From Ariolimax columbianus (taxonomy: Eukaryota; Mollusca; Gastropoda; Stylommatophora; Arionidae): 64,000 nucleotides of DNA. Both the position numbers and the translations under genes were made by a program. Positions 22,895 to 34,309 of the stretch are shown here, piece by piece. The stretch's first letter is position 1; the number at the start of each line of letters is the position of its first letter. The stretch covers positions 8,794,681-8,858,680 of the forward strand of contig JAVGWX010000001.1 of the NCBI GenBank assembly GCA_036924085.1, read 5' to 3'. The notes beneath the pieces were generated by a model, which worked only from the letters and a program-made list of their open reading frames with translations, had not been told where the DNA came from and ran no database searches.

Positions 22895-24717
22895 CAGGTC
22901 AGGTCATTTCGTAACTACTGAGGTCGTTAGGCTACACATGAAGACATCCTCACAACCCAACGTCACCCTTCTCTTTCATCGGCCGCTGCCTATGACTCTT
23001 CTGGTCGGAGATTGGTCCATTCTTTTATGTTGTTCTTCCACCCCTTTTTTGGACAGCCTCTTTGTCGTCTGCCTCGCACCTTTCCGTCGTCTGCCTTGCA
23101 CCTTTCCGTCGTCTGCCTCGCACCTTTCCGTTGTCTGCCTCGCACCTTTCCGTCGTCTGCCTTGCACCTTTCCGTCGTCTGCCTTGCACCTTTCCGTCGT
23201 CTGCCTTGCCCCTTTCCGTCGTCTGCCTTGCACCTTTCCGTCGTCTGCCTTGCACCTTTCCGTCGTCTGCCTCGCACCTTTCCGTCGTCTGCCTTGCACC
23301 TTTCCGTCGTCTGCCTTGCACCTTTTCGTTGTCTGCCTTGCACCTTTCCGTCGTCTGCCTCGCACCTTTCCGTCGTCTGCCTCGCACCTTTCCATCGTCT
23401 GCCTTGCACCTTTCCGTCGTCTGCCTCGCACCTTTCCGTCGTCTGCCTCGCACCTTTCCGTCGTCTGCCTCGCACCTTTCCGTCGTCTGCCTTGCACCTT
23501 TCCGTCGTCTGCCTTGCACCTTTCCGTCGTCTGCCTTGCACCTTTCCGTCGTCTGCCTCGCACCTTTCCGTCGTCTGCCTTGCACCTTTCCGTCGTCTGC
23601 CTTGCACCTTTCCGTGCAGGATCGTATTTGCAAGACCATTTGATCTCGATATGTGACCGTACCAAGCGAATTTCCTTCTCCAAGAGGTCTTTAAAATGCC
23701 CTATTGCTGTTGTAATTCTTTCTCAAATTTCCTCATTTGTAACTCGATCTTTGTACATGACGTCTAAAAGTCTTCGGAAACATCTCATCTCCTGCATCCT
23801 TCGCTGAAGATCAGCTGTAACTGGCCTTGTCTCACAAGCATACAACAATATTGACAGCACCAATGCACGCATTAATCTGATTTTCGTGCATAGTGCTAAC
23901 CGTTTATCTTGCCAGATTGTATTAAGCTGTGCAAGCGCCTCTATTGTCTATGCTATTCTGGCCAACACCTCACATTTGGATTCTTCATCACTGACAATCA
24001 ATCCCAGATATTTAAAACGGTCAATCACTTCGAGTTCCTGACCATTAGCCTGTAATCTACTGTTGAAGTCCTCGGTGATGTTGGCCATTAATTTTCTTTC
24101 CAGCGTTTATCTCCATTCCATGGTCAATAGATGTTTCATTTAGCCTCTGACCCATTCCTGGAGTTCTGCTTCTGAAACCGCCAACCCGTCGATGTCATCT
24201 GCAAAACGAAGGCTGGTAATCGTTCTGTTTCCTATCTTTACAATACCAACGTGACCTCCAAGTGCCTCACTCATAACTCCTTCAAGGAATATATTGAAAA
24301 GAGTTGGAGAGAGTGTACAACCGTCTCACACAAACTGATGAGCGACACCAGTCCTCGCGCCCCATTCCGAAGAACTGCGCTGGACGCCTTTTCATACAGG
24401 TGTTCAAAGATATTTATAATATTTCGGTTGATTTTATACATCCTCGTGGTTGTCCATAGTGCTTTATACCCTACCAAACACCTTCCTAAAATCAACAAAC
24501 ACATGATACAGTTTTTGCTGTGGCTCTAGATATTTCTTGCTTAGCAGCCTTCAATTAAATATCTGTTTTTCAGAGCTTCTTCCCTGCCTCAACACTGCTT
24601 GCTCCTTAGCAATGATGTTCTCTGCTTGGGGTTTCAATCGGTAGAGGATTAATCTAAGCATGATCTTGCTAGGGTGGCTGATGAGACTTATTGTTCTGTA
24701 ATTTTGGCACAGCTTTA
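22895..24717 (-). mobile_element. LINE-T insertion with (TGACC)n tail, carrying an internal minisatellite
   Basis: On the minus strand this is a 5'-truncated LINE that closely matches the copy at 42893-44626. RT remnants lie at about 24700-24100, followed by the C-terminal segment (LARIAQTIEALAQLNTIWQDK region, about 23970-23890) and the end of the protein. The 3' end is ATGACCTGACCTGA. TCAAAACTCT occurs at 22885-22894 and 24722-24731 and fits a 10-bp target duplication. Stops and frameshifts are scattered through the RT (for example DDIDGLAVSE is readable but flanking frames are broken). No RNase H is present; the family resembles RTE-like endonuclease/RT elements. Confidence 0.85.
23058..23617. 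repeat. 21-bp minisatellite grown from LINE-T coding sequence, about 27 units
   Basis: The unit is CACCTTTCCGTCGTCTGCCT plus one base, with T/C and other single-base variants. The other LINE-T copy has one unit at the same place (43069-43094, within the codons for VHGRRRRGRPKK). The array therefore expanded from this seven-codon segment. Because 21 is a multiple of three, the LINE frame stays open across the array. The apparent 200-300 codon proteins on both strands are a by-product. Confidence 0.95.
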
Positions 24718-24734
24718 AAACTCAAAACTCTAAC

Positions 24735-25256
24735 TCTCTTGACAAGCCTACCAGACATTGCTCTCAATTTATAACCTGCCATACATCGTTCTCTCTTTAA
24801 AACCTACCAGACATGGTTTCTCTCTTTAAAACCTACCAGACATGGTTTACTCTATATAACCTACGAGACATTGCGCTCTCTTTATAACCTACCAGACATG
24901 GTTTCTCTCTTTATAACCTATTAAACATGGTCTCTCTTTATAACCTACCATACATGGTCTCTCTCGTTATAACTCAACAGACATGGTATCTCTCTTTATA
25001 ACCTATCACATATGGAACTCTCTTTATAAACTATCAGACATGGTCTCTCTTTATAACCTATCATACGTGGTCGCTCTCGTTATAACCCAACAGACATGGC
25101 ATCTCTCTTTATAACCTATCACATAGCATCTCTTTTTATAACCTACGAGACATGGCATCTCCTTTTATAACCTATCAGACATGGTCTCTCTCTTTATAAC
25201 CTACCAGACATGGTCTCTCTCTTCCCCCTCTTTTTAGACGAGACGGTCTCTTTCTT

Positions 25257-25291
<35 letters not shown>

Positions 25292-25435
25292 TTCTTTCTC
25301 TGTCTCTCACGTTAAAACTTACCAGATTGTCACGCTTCCGTTATAACCGACCAGACTTCGTGTCTCTCTCTTTCCCTATACCCTTTCAGACATGGTCACT
25401 CTCTCTTTAAAGTTTTTTTTCACTTTACTTCACAA
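24735..25435. repeat. degenerate satellite-like array of about 30 bp (CTCTCTTTATAACCTACCAG unit)
   Basis: TATAACCTACCAGACATGGT alternates with CT-rich spacers of variable length. A pure CT microsatellite lies at about 25253-25310. The same unit reappears at 33160-34060 beyond the nested retrotransposons. There is no coding content. Confidence 0.85.
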
Positions 25436-25489
25436 CCACATGGTTATAACTAAAAGTGAAGGAAGACACGATCACTCTCTCTTTATAAC

Positions 25490-26270
25490 CTTCCAGCCAT
25501 GATCTTGATCTCTAAGGATAACCTACTAGACACGGTCACTCTCTCTTTCTAACCTTCCAGCCATGATCTTGATCTCTAAGGATAACCTACTAGACACGGT
25601 CACTCTCTCTTTCTAACCTTCCAGCCATGATCTTGATCTCTAAGGATAACCTACTAGACACGGTCACTCTCTCTTTATAACCTTCCAGCCATGATCTTGA
25701 TCTCTAAGGATAACCTACTAGACACGGTCACTCTCTCTTTATAACCTTCCAGCCATGATCTTGATCTCTAAGGATAACCTACTAGACACGGTCACTCTCT
25801 CTTTATAACCTTCCAGCCATGATCTTGATCTCTAAGGATAACCTAGTAGACACGGTCACTCTCTCTTTATAACCTTCCAGCCATGATCTTGATCTCTAAA
25901 GATAACCTACTAGACACGGTCACTCTCTCTTTCTAACCTTCCAGCCATGATCTTGATCTCTAAGGATAACCTACTAGACACGGTCACTCTCTCTTTCTAA
26001 CCTTCCAGCCATGATCTTGATCTCTAAGGATAACCTACTAGACACGGTCACTCTCTCTTTATAACCTTCCAGCCATGATCATAATCTCTAAGGATAACCT
26101 ACTAGACACGGTCACTCTCTCTTTCTAACCTTCCAGCCATGATCTTGATCTCTAAGGATAACCTACTAGACACGGTCACTCTCTCTTTATAACCTTCCAG
26201 TCATGATCTTGATCTCTAAGGATAACCTACTAGACACGGTCACTTTTTCTTTATAACCTTACCCACCATT
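25490..26270. repeat. 64-bp higher-order repeat, about 12 units
   Basis: Each 64-bp unit joins two diverged copies of the older unit of about 32 bp: TATAACCTTCCAGCCATGAT with CTTGATCTCT, and GGATAACCTACTAGACACGG with TCACTCTCTC. Units are nearly identical, differing mainly in CTTTCTAACC versus CTTTATAACC. The flanking array is much more diverged, so this dimer amplified recently inside it. Confidence 0.93.
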
Positions 26271-26746
26271 TGTCAAATCTCAACGTATAACAAACCCAAA
26301 ATTGTCACGCTCTATTGATAACCTACTAGACACGGTCACTCTCTCTCTCTCTTTATAATCTGACAATCTTGGTCACTATCTCTTAAAAAGTTACAAGACA
26401 TGGTTTCTCTCTCGCTTTCTTTATAACATATCAGTCATGGCCACTTCCTATCTTTAAAAACTACCACACTTCGTCACTTGCATTCTCTTTATTTTAGCCT
26501 GTGAGTCATTGCCACTAGGGCAATGATAATGGACAAGAAGGCGTGACCATTATTCTAGATATAAAGGCTACAACGACTCTATTGGATACTGAGATGATCA
26601 ACCAGCGTCTCGTCTTGACCAAAATTAACACGCCCAGATTAGACACGGTTATAATGCAATTATATATGGCAACATCAGCACATGGAGACAAGGACGTCGA
26701 GGGGATGTATGGAAGACTGGAAGAGTTGCTGAGCAAAACAAAGGCA

Positions 26747-27100
26747 TTATTGTTATATAGCTCGGAACAGTACTCTGTCCATCGTGCCAGTACGTCATTT
26801 TCCTCAATATGGCGCTTGCCGCTTTTAACATGGATCATAAGGTTCCTGCCTTGTCTTGGTGTTACCAGTTCTTTTTATAAAAAGAAAAACTGAAAATAAT
26901 AATAGCGACACAAGATAGAGAAAAACTAATGAAATGCGAAACATTTAAATAAAGATAAAAAAAACGAATATATAATTCATTTAATTAAGGGCACAGGAAA
27001 AGAAAAACAGATGAGTACATTAGAATGAGAAGTAACATACCTCTTCATACGGCCAATAAGATTTTCCTTCTCCTCGTCAAAGTCTGAGGTATAAAATCGT
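26747..27100 (-). pseudogene. inserted duplicate of the CCAP-type gene exon/intron junction plus LINE-T end
   Basis: This 354-bp block matches 44503-44869 with only a few substitutions and one 12-bp length difference. On the minus strand it contains the last 60 bases of the neuropeptide exon (27100-27041, reading FYTSDFDEEKENLIGRMK), the splice donor AG/GTATGT, the first part of the intron and the 5' end of the LINE-T copy. The fragment has no peptide hormone sequence and no function that I can support. TGGAAGAGTTGCTGAGCAAA plus ACAAAGGCA (29 bp) flanks it exactly at 26718-26746 and 27101-27129. It therefore inserted into the LINE-N endonuclease with a long duplication of the target. There is no poly(A) tail. 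Confidence 0.92.
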
Positions 27101-27397
27101 TGGAAGAGTTGCTGAGCAAAACAAAGGCAACGGATAATGTTAAACTGATGGGAGACTGGAACGTTGTAGTCGGAGCGGGCAGATATAAAAACATAATCAG
27201 GAGATATTGATTGGAGATAAGAAACGAATGGGGACAAACTCTAGTTGATTTCTGGGAGCAAGAGAAATACACAGTATCCAACACGTTGAATGAAACACTA
27301 TATAGGAGGAGATATACATGGACTTTACTAGGAGACAGACGAAGGAGCCAGATTGATTATATTTTAGTGAAATTTAGATTTAAGAACCAAATTTAAA

Positions 27398-28459
27398 CTA
27401 AAGCGGAGAAACTTTGCAGAAATAGCCAAAGCAAAGATGCACGAAGACCCCATAAACGCACTAACAACACCAAAACCCATCACTACTGTACGAAAACCTA
27501 CTTGGAGGCAGGACATATTTCCAGAGGTGGTAGAAAATATACCAGGTATTGCAAACAAAAACTGCCAGACCGAAAAAGAAAGGAGAGACACTACCCTAAG
27601 CTTCATAACGAAAAGCTACCCAAGCATGGACTGGACCCATGCATACACCGACGGTTCTGTAACAAACACTACACAGAACGGAGGGGCAGGAGCATTCCTG
27701 AACCTACCAAATGGCAGAAAAATAACACTGTCATTCGCTACTGGTAAGTACACAAGCAATTTCAGAGCGGAGGCAGAGGCACTGAGGGCGGCAGTGGAAG
27801 AAATGGCAACACACAGTGAAAATGAGAGCCACATAGTCTTGTTGACAGATGCTCTCGCCGTAGTCACAGCGCTAAAAAGCCAGAAAAACACTGAGCTTAA
27901 TGACTTAAGAGCAGCACTCTGCAAACTGTGCCAGCTGTCCGCACCAAAAAGGGTAGTGGTACAGTGGGTTCCGTCACACTGCAACATCCAAGGCAACGAG
28001 GAGGCAGACAGACTGGCAAAAGAAGGTGCAAGGCTACCACAAACAGATACCAGTATGACGTACGAAGAGTCAAAACGGCTTATCAAAGCCAGGTACATTA
28101 CCAAATGGGAAACCGAACATACTGGTTACACCAAAAACGATGCCTATTACCAGTTGAACCGAAGAGAGCAGGTCGTTGTCTTCAGACTTCGCACTGGCCA
28201 CAATAGACTGAGGTACCACCTATTCAACAAATTGAAGATAGGGTGTACCGACGAATGCCCGTGCGGTACTGGTAAAATGACAACTGAACATCTGCTGCAG
28301 AACTGCCCGACATACGGGGATCAGAGAGAGCAGATGTGGCCATTGCCAGTGGAACTGCAAGACAAGCTCTATGGTAGTGGCGAGAGTCTCAGGACGACCG
28401 CCGCTTTTTTCGAAAAAATAATGGTTGCTGTCTGACTGTGTACGCAGAAGAAGAAGAAG
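27398..28459 (+). mobile_element. LINE-G insertion inside LINE-N, with 16-bp target duplication
   Basis: AAGAACCAAATTTAAA is repeated exactly at 27382-27397 and 28460-28475. The copy is 5'-truncated at the codons for KLKRRNFAEI and ends in TGTACGCAG plus (AAG)n. Its protein is almost identical to that of the 50922 copy (both read CPTYGDQREQM and ARYITKWETE), which sets these two apart from the 9130 and 54504 copies. Confidence 0.95.
27437..28435 (+). CDS. LINE-G RNase H and Cys/His C-terminal fragment
   Basis: An open frame of 332 codons in a truncated LINE-G copy. RNase H begins near residue 68. Its acidic residues lie in YTDGS, FRAEAEAL, LLTDALA and GNEEADRLA, all present. The C-terminal C-x3-C-x-C-x8-H-x4-C cluster (CTDECPCGTGKMTTEH, then LLQNC) is intact. 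There is no reverse transcriptase or endonuclease, and the initiating methionine is an internal residue of the original polyprotein. Expression is therefore unlikely and the copy cannot move by itself. Confidence 0.8.
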   Translation: MHEDPINALTTPKPITTVRKPTWRQDIFPEVVENIPGIANKNCQTEKERRDTTLSFITKSYPSMDWTHAYTDGSVTNTTQNGGAGAFLNLPNGRKITLSFATGKYTSNFRAEAEALRAAVEEMATHSENESHIVLLTDALAVVTALKSQKNTELNDLRAALCKLCQLSAPKRVVVQWVPSHCNIQGNEEADRLAKEGARLPQTDTSMTYEESKRLIKARYITKWETEHTGYTKNDAYYQLNRREQVVVFRLRTGHNRLRYHLFNKLKIGCTDECPCGTGKMTTEHLLQNCPTYGDQREQMWPLPVELQDKLYGSGESLRTTAAFFEKIMVAV

Positions 28460-29008
28460 AAGAACCAAATTTAAAAAATCAGTGGTCTAACCCGGTGCTG
28501 ATGCAGATTCAGACCACAATCTGGTAATGATGAAATGTCATCTACGATGGAAGATGCAAGCAAGGCAACCAACAATATGCAAGTGGAATTTAGAAGTTCT
28601 AATGGAGGATGAAAAAAAGGCAAAATTGCAAAAAGGCGAAATGCTGACAGGAATCTCACAAACCACACAAGAAGAGCCAGAGGAGCAATGGCCAAGACTG
28701 AAGAATAGTGTGACAGATGCCGCAGTAAAAACAGTTGGGAAATAGAAATTGCAGTAAAGAAGCCTTAGATCAATTCGGAAATAATACATAAAATGGCAGA
28801 GGGCAGCAAATGGAAAAACGTAAAAACCAAAGCAGGCAGAGAGGCTTACAAACAACTAAAAAATGAAATAGACACAGAGCGAAAGAAAGCAAGAGATAAG
28901 TGGTGGAAGGAAGATTGTAGAGAAATAGAACAAATCGAAAAAGAAGGGAGGTCGGACCTGATGTATAGGAAATAAAACAAACCAGCTCACAAAATAAGGG
29001 AGTTCATC

Positions 29009-29490
29009 CACGTGCCATCCAAGATAAACTAGGTAACATCATTACAGACCTAGCCAGCCACGTGCCATCCAAGATAAACTAGGTAACAGCATTACAGACC
29101 TAGCCAGCCACGTGCCATCCAAGATAAACTAGGTAACATCATTACAGACCCAGCCAGCCATGTGCCATCCAAGATAAACTAGGTAACATCATTACAGACC
29201 CAGCCAGCCATGTGCCATCCAAGATAAACTAGGTAACATCATTACAGACCCAGCCAGCCATGTGCCATCCAAGATAAACTAGGTAACATCATTACAGACC
29301 CAGCCAGCCATGTGCCATCCAAGATAAACTAGGTAACATCATTTCAGACCCAGCCACCCACGTGTCATACAAGATAAACTAGGTAACATCATTACAGACC
29401 CAGCCACCCACGTGTCATACAAGATAAACTAGGTAACATCATTACAGACCCAGCCAGCCACGTGTCATACACGATAAACTGGGTAAAATC
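29009..29490. repeat. 50-bp minisatellite inside LINE-N, about 10 units
   Basis: CGTGCCATCCAAGATAAACT starts at 29011 and recurs every 50 bases to 29461, with GGTAACATCATTACAGACC between. The first and last units match the LINE-N linker just before the RT (readings around KPAHKIRE and DKLGKIITD). The array thus expanded from element sequence. Fifty is not a multiple of three, so it also broke the reading frame. Confidence 0.93.
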
Positions 29491-30523
29491 ATAACTGACA
29501 CAGATCAAAAGAAAGAGAGATGGAGAGAATACGTGGCAGAACTATATAGCTCACATCTCAAATACAACAAGTGAGAAAGAAGTAGGAGAGGTGGACACAC
29601 AGATAGGTCGAGAAGAATTTGACAAGGTCCTTCGCACGATCCCAGATTCCAAAGCAGTAGGTGTAGATGCCATACCAATAGAGCTTCTAAAAACGGCAGG
29701 TGAACCTATGCAGGGTGACACTTTCCAGCTGGTACAGGCTATCTATCGTATAGGAAATTGGCCGGTGGATTAAACTAAAACAGTAATAATCCCACTTCCA
29801 AAAAAATCCAATCCGAATTTAATGCAAAAATGTCAGAACAGTAAGCCTGGTATTACATGTTTCCAAAATTCTCCTGGAAATACTCAGAAAGTGAATAACA
29901 ATCCACATAAATGGGCTGTTGAAAGATAGTCAATTTGGTTTCAGAAAAGGATCAAAAACCATAGAGGCAACAGGCACATTGAAGTTCCTTGCAGTGAAAA
30001 TGATCGGAGAAGACCCATGTACTTCTGCTTAAAAAGGTTATGGAAAGCCATTTGATAGAGTGTCCTGGAAGAGGCGTTTTGAGATCCTCAAACATGCCGA
30101 CATTGAAAAACCAATCCTTCGGCTGTTGCAGAACATATAAACAAAACAAAAGTCCATCATATCATTAAGAGAAGGGCCCACGGACGGATAAGAAAAGGAG
30201 TAAGATAGGGATATCCACTTTCATCTGGCCTGTTCAATGCGTACTCAGAAGTGATGATGGCTGAAGCAATGCAGAAATACAATTTGGGAGCAAAGGTAAA
30301 GAGCGAACAACTGGAGTCAGTAACATACGCTGATGACCAAGCCATTTTAGCAAAGACGAAGGCGGATCTACAAACAATGCTCAATGAAATTAGCAACACT
30401 GCAGATATCTATGACATGAAAGTGAACATAGAGGAGACCAAGACAATGATCATACCTGAAGAACCAAGCAGTGAAAGAGTAACCATAAAAGGGAAAGAAG
30501 TCGAGCAAGTATTCCAATTCCCA

Positions 30524-32524
30524 CCTGTTTCTGTTTCTAAGAATCGACTTCCCTGCACTCCGTGAACACCCATAGATGCTCAGTCTTTACCAGCAAATGG
30601 CTCAGGGAATGAATGCTGATGGTCCCTGTAGCTCGCTGGTTGCACACTCTTCTGCTCAGTCTTCTTATGCGTCATACTCCGCACGAACCTCGTTTAATGT
30701 CGAAACTTTGCATCCTGTAGATTGCTGCTTCATCTATTGCGGTGTTCTCATTTAGCAGACGGTCATTGATTAATTTCAAAATGTCACTTCTATCCATCAC
30801 TAATGTGCCCATGATGGGAGCCCATGAAGCCAAGAAGTCAGCTCTTTCATTGCCCTGAACCCCCGCATGAGCAGGATAACAGATCCAGGTCAACGCCTGG
30901 AGGTTTCAGGCCTCAACAGCAGATATCCACTCGTACCTATGCCATCCCTTCTGTATCCTCTGAAGTACGGCCTTTGCGTCTGTCACGATGACTGCTCTTG
31001 TTATAGAAGTCTCAGATATCCATTTCAGTGGTGAGGTCACTGCTTCCGTCTCCGTTCTCATACTAGAGGTTGTTGACATATATGCCCTACTACGTTCAGC
31101 AACGACCTCTCCTCTCACTCTAGCCGAGAAACCCCAGCCTGATGTTCAACTGGGCAGCACTGATCTGTCGTTGTATATGACGGATCACTCTCCTGCGTAT
31201 TCTCAGTTGTCAGCTGATTGAGTGATTCACCGCGTGTTCTGCTCTCCCGTTGCTCCATTCTCTGCATTCCGTGCGGAAGGTTATGATGACTCTCTGGTAC
31301 TCTATCATTCTATAACCAATGTGGACCCATTCTTCCATATTGGCTGCCATCTCAGCTGGAGTGACGTGTCCGATTGTTGTCTCTGACTGTGCCATCCAAT
31401 GACGCCCCTATCGTGATTCTTGATCCCTTGATATATGAGATATTAGTGTGCATAGGGTGCCAAGTATCTGTGGTGACACGCATATAGTCTGTGACTTCTG
31501 CCAGTTTATGTCTGAATGTCACCGATAACAATCCCAACATGTACCGCATCATCACAATCCGAGTATCTGTAGTGCAGCCCAGAACCAGTTGGCAGCAGCC
31601 ATGGTCTTGAGTGCTCCTAACCCTAGCTCTAACATCTTTGGACGATACGGTCAGCATCGCAATTATAGGATATACTGCGATTAAATATCACTTCGAGGTA
31701 TTTCAACCTGTCACGCCTGCAATGGTGCAACCATCAAATGTGATGCCCTGGAGTTCAGCTTTACTATGGAGGTTTTCAAAGAGAACCACATCATGCAGGC
31801 CTTGTTCGTATTATTCTTGGAGCTTGAGTCGTCGTACCACTGTGAGATTGCTTGCAAAGTCTCATGGATGTCTTTGACCAACTCTTGCCTGTCTGAGCCA
31901 GTCCTGTACATTAGGATGTTATCGGCAAATATTAACGTTCTCTCTATCCCTGTTGGTTTAATATTGGCCACTTTTACTGTGTAGATGTTAAACAGCACTA
32001 GTCAAAGCGGAGACCCTTGAGGCAGTCCTGGACATATTCGCCTCGGTTTTGTAGTAGACGATACCACTCGTTATGCAACTATTCTTTCCATCAGGTTAGC
32101 TGATATCCAACTAACCAGCCAGCGATTTAAACTACACTGCTTCAGACATGTCATTAAAGTCCCAAAATCGACAAGGTTGTATGTGTCTTCAAGGACGAGT
32201 GCCACCCCGACAGTTTCTTGCTTTGACTGAAAACCCTCATATACATCATACGCAAGCGTTACCCCGGGTTTACTTCCCTGTTCTATAGCTGCCCAGCGTA
32301 TCCGGTAAGATGTACTCCCGTTCTAGGTAGGCCATTATTTTCCTGGCCACTATCTTCTCGAGCAATTTGCCATATACATTATATATGGTGATTACTCGAT
32401 AACTGCTGAGAAGCGTAGAGTTCTTGCCAGGTTTAGGCAGTGGGCATAGATAACCATGAACCAGTCCTCAGGCCCGGATGATTATTTATAGTGTGATTGA
32501 ACTCCTTCATCATATTTCTTATCT
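30524..32524 (-). pseudogene. LINE-D: RT plus RNase H element nested in LINE-N
   Basis: The minus strand carries, from 32524 downward, a degraded RT with LPQGSPL (about 32025-32000) and TLIFADNILMYRTGSDRQEL (about 31945-31890; FADD changed to FADN). An RNase H follows, with MRTETEAVTSPLKWIS (about 31063-31015), AVIVTDAKAVLQRI (about 31000-30960) and HAGVQGNERADFLASWAPI (about 30870-30814). Stops interrupt all three. The 3' end matches window positions 1-92. CAATTCCCA (30515-30523) and CAATTTCCA (32525-32533) look like a 9-bp target duplication with one change. The LINE-N reading resumes correctly at 32534 (PYLGQII). The architecture suggests an R1/Jockey-group element with RNase H. Confidence 0.8.
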
Positions 32525-33159
32525 CAATTTCCATATCTTGGTCAAATCATAACAGAAAATGTACGATGCTATAGAGAAAGACGATGTAGAATTGCAATGG
32601 CAAAGAAAGTGTTTAGAGAGAAACAAAGAATCCTTACATCCAATGACATTAGTATGTCTCTAAGGAAAATAATCTTAAATACATGTGTTTGGACTATGGC
32701 AAAGTATGGCTCTGAAACATAGACTATAAATAAAAGAGAAGAAAAATACTTGGAGACTTTTGAGATGTGGTGTTACCGAAAGATGGGAAGAGTGAGCTGG
32801 ACCGAGAAGTAATCAAATGCAAATGTATTGGCGGAGAAGGAAGAAGAGAGAAAGTTGATACAGAAGATAACAATCGACTTGGCTGGCTGGGACATAATCT
32901 ACGGAGAGAGGGCCCAGTCAAAAAGTTCTTGGAGGACATTATGCAGAGAAGTAGATGGAAGGGAAGATCTAGAAATACATTTTTGTCTCAAACTTGCGGA
33001 GATATGGCTGTGAAGAAGTACGCGGAGCTGAAGACGGCTGCAGAGGATAGGCAGAAATGGAAGGACACAATCCATGAGCTTGTTGACCAGTCCTAGGACT
33101 GAATGACCTGATGATAATGATGATGAGCGATGATTTATTTCTCTTTTTCATTAAAATCG

Positions 33160-33718
33160 TTACGACACGGTCTCTCTTTCTCCTCATAACCTCCAGGTAT
33201 GGTCACTCTCTCTTTAAAGCTGATAGGTTTGAACATCCACCCCCCCCCCTCTCTTTCTCTTGATAACCTATCTGCCATAGTCTATTTCACTTTATAGTCT
33301 GGTAGCCCTGGTTCCTCTCCCTTTACAAATAACAAGACGTAGTCTTTCTCTGTCTATATAAACCACGGGTTTACCTTCGTCTGCATGAGTTTCTCTGCCC
33401 TCAGTATGACAGACGCTTTCGGGCTCGGATTGGTTGGATCAGCCATCTGCGAACCCACTCCATGATTGACCGATGACAGTGTGGTCTTCTTCGAAAACGG
33501 TGGACAAACAATTCAACTCATATAAGCTACTATATTGGTCTATCTCTGTGTATATCTTGTCAGAGATAGTATCATTCTCTTTAAAAACCTGCCAGATTTG
33601 TCTCTTTCTCTCTTAATAACCTACCAGACATGATTTTTTGTTTTTTCTCTTTCTTTATAACCTACCAGCCAGTACTTCTTTCTATTTATATTTTACAATA
33701 CATGTTCTTTCCACCTTA

Positions 33719-33751
<33 letters not shown>

Positions 33752-33754
33752 AAA

Positions 33755-33790
<36 letters not shown>

Positions 33791-34060
33791 TAGACATGGT
33801 CGTTCTCTCATAGCAACATATCAGACATGATCTATCTCTATATATAACCTTCCAGACTTAGTTTACATTTTAAGTTTCTATTTATAACCTTCCAAAAGTG
33901 GCCTCAATTTATAACCTTCGAGACAAGGTCTCAGCTTATAACCCCAAGACGTGTTTTCAGTTTATAATCTTTAATAATTGGTCTCTCGTTTTTATGACCT
34001 ACTAAAATTGGTTTAAATCTCGTTTTAACATTAAAGGACACGTGACTTTATTATTTATAA
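33160..34060. repeat. continuation of the TATAACCTACCAGACATGGT satellite-like array
   Basis: The degenerate unit of about 30 bp seen at 24735-25435 continues here, so the nested LINE stack sits inside one older array. It includes a CT microsatellite at about 33718-33750, a TA microsatellite at about 33757-33787 and a poly-C run at 33240. A short unique stretch (33370-33530) interrupts it. Confidence 0.8.
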
Positions 34061-34078
34061 ACTCCATTAGATCACTAA

Positions 34079-34285
34079 ATGTATGCCCTTCTCGAACACT
34101 TCCGAATGTATACCCTTTCCAAATTGTTTCGAATGTATACCATTTCTGAACCGTTCCGAATGTATACCCTTTCTAAACTGTTCCGAATGTATACCCTTTC
34201 TGAACTGTTCCGAATGTATACCCTTTCCAAACTGTTCCGAATGTATACCGTTCCGAACTGTTCTTAATGTATATCCTTCCAGCCT
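34079..34285. repeat. 27-bp minisatellite, about 7 units
   Basis: GAATGTATACCCTTTC followed by TGAACTGTTCC or AAACTGTTCC is repeated. The nine-codon frames across it are a by-product of the period. Confidence 0.9.
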
Positions 34286-34309
34286 TCGTGTTAATTGTAT
34301 AGTTATAAG

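Larger units (their letters stand above)
26505..33115 (+). pseudogene. RTE-like LINE (LINE-N) broken by nested insertions
   Basis: A plus-strand LINE can be followed through its interruptions. Endonuclease: GVTIILDIKATTTLLDTEMI (26530-26590), LMGDWNVVVGAGRY (about 27145-27186), RRRYTWTLLGDRRRSQIDYI (about 27307-27366), and SDHNLVMMKCHL (about 28510-28545). Linker: about 28780-28975. Reverse transcriptase: FDKVLRTIPDSKAVGVDAIP (29618-29677) and the catalytic VTYADDQAIL (about 30323-30352), which keeps both aspartates. C-terminal part: from 32534 (YLGQIITENVRCYR) to the stop near 33095. Insertions are at 26747-27100, 27398-28459 and 30524-32524, and a 50-bp minisatellite expanded at 29009-29490. 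The 3' end reads TGATGATAATGATGATGA. Additional stops show the element is dead. Confidence 0.8.

Noticed and set aside
22976..23807. Arginine-rich proteins of 200-300 codons on both strands
   Set aside because: The 21-bp array within a dead LINE-T copy; its origin in the LINE C-terminus explains the composition.
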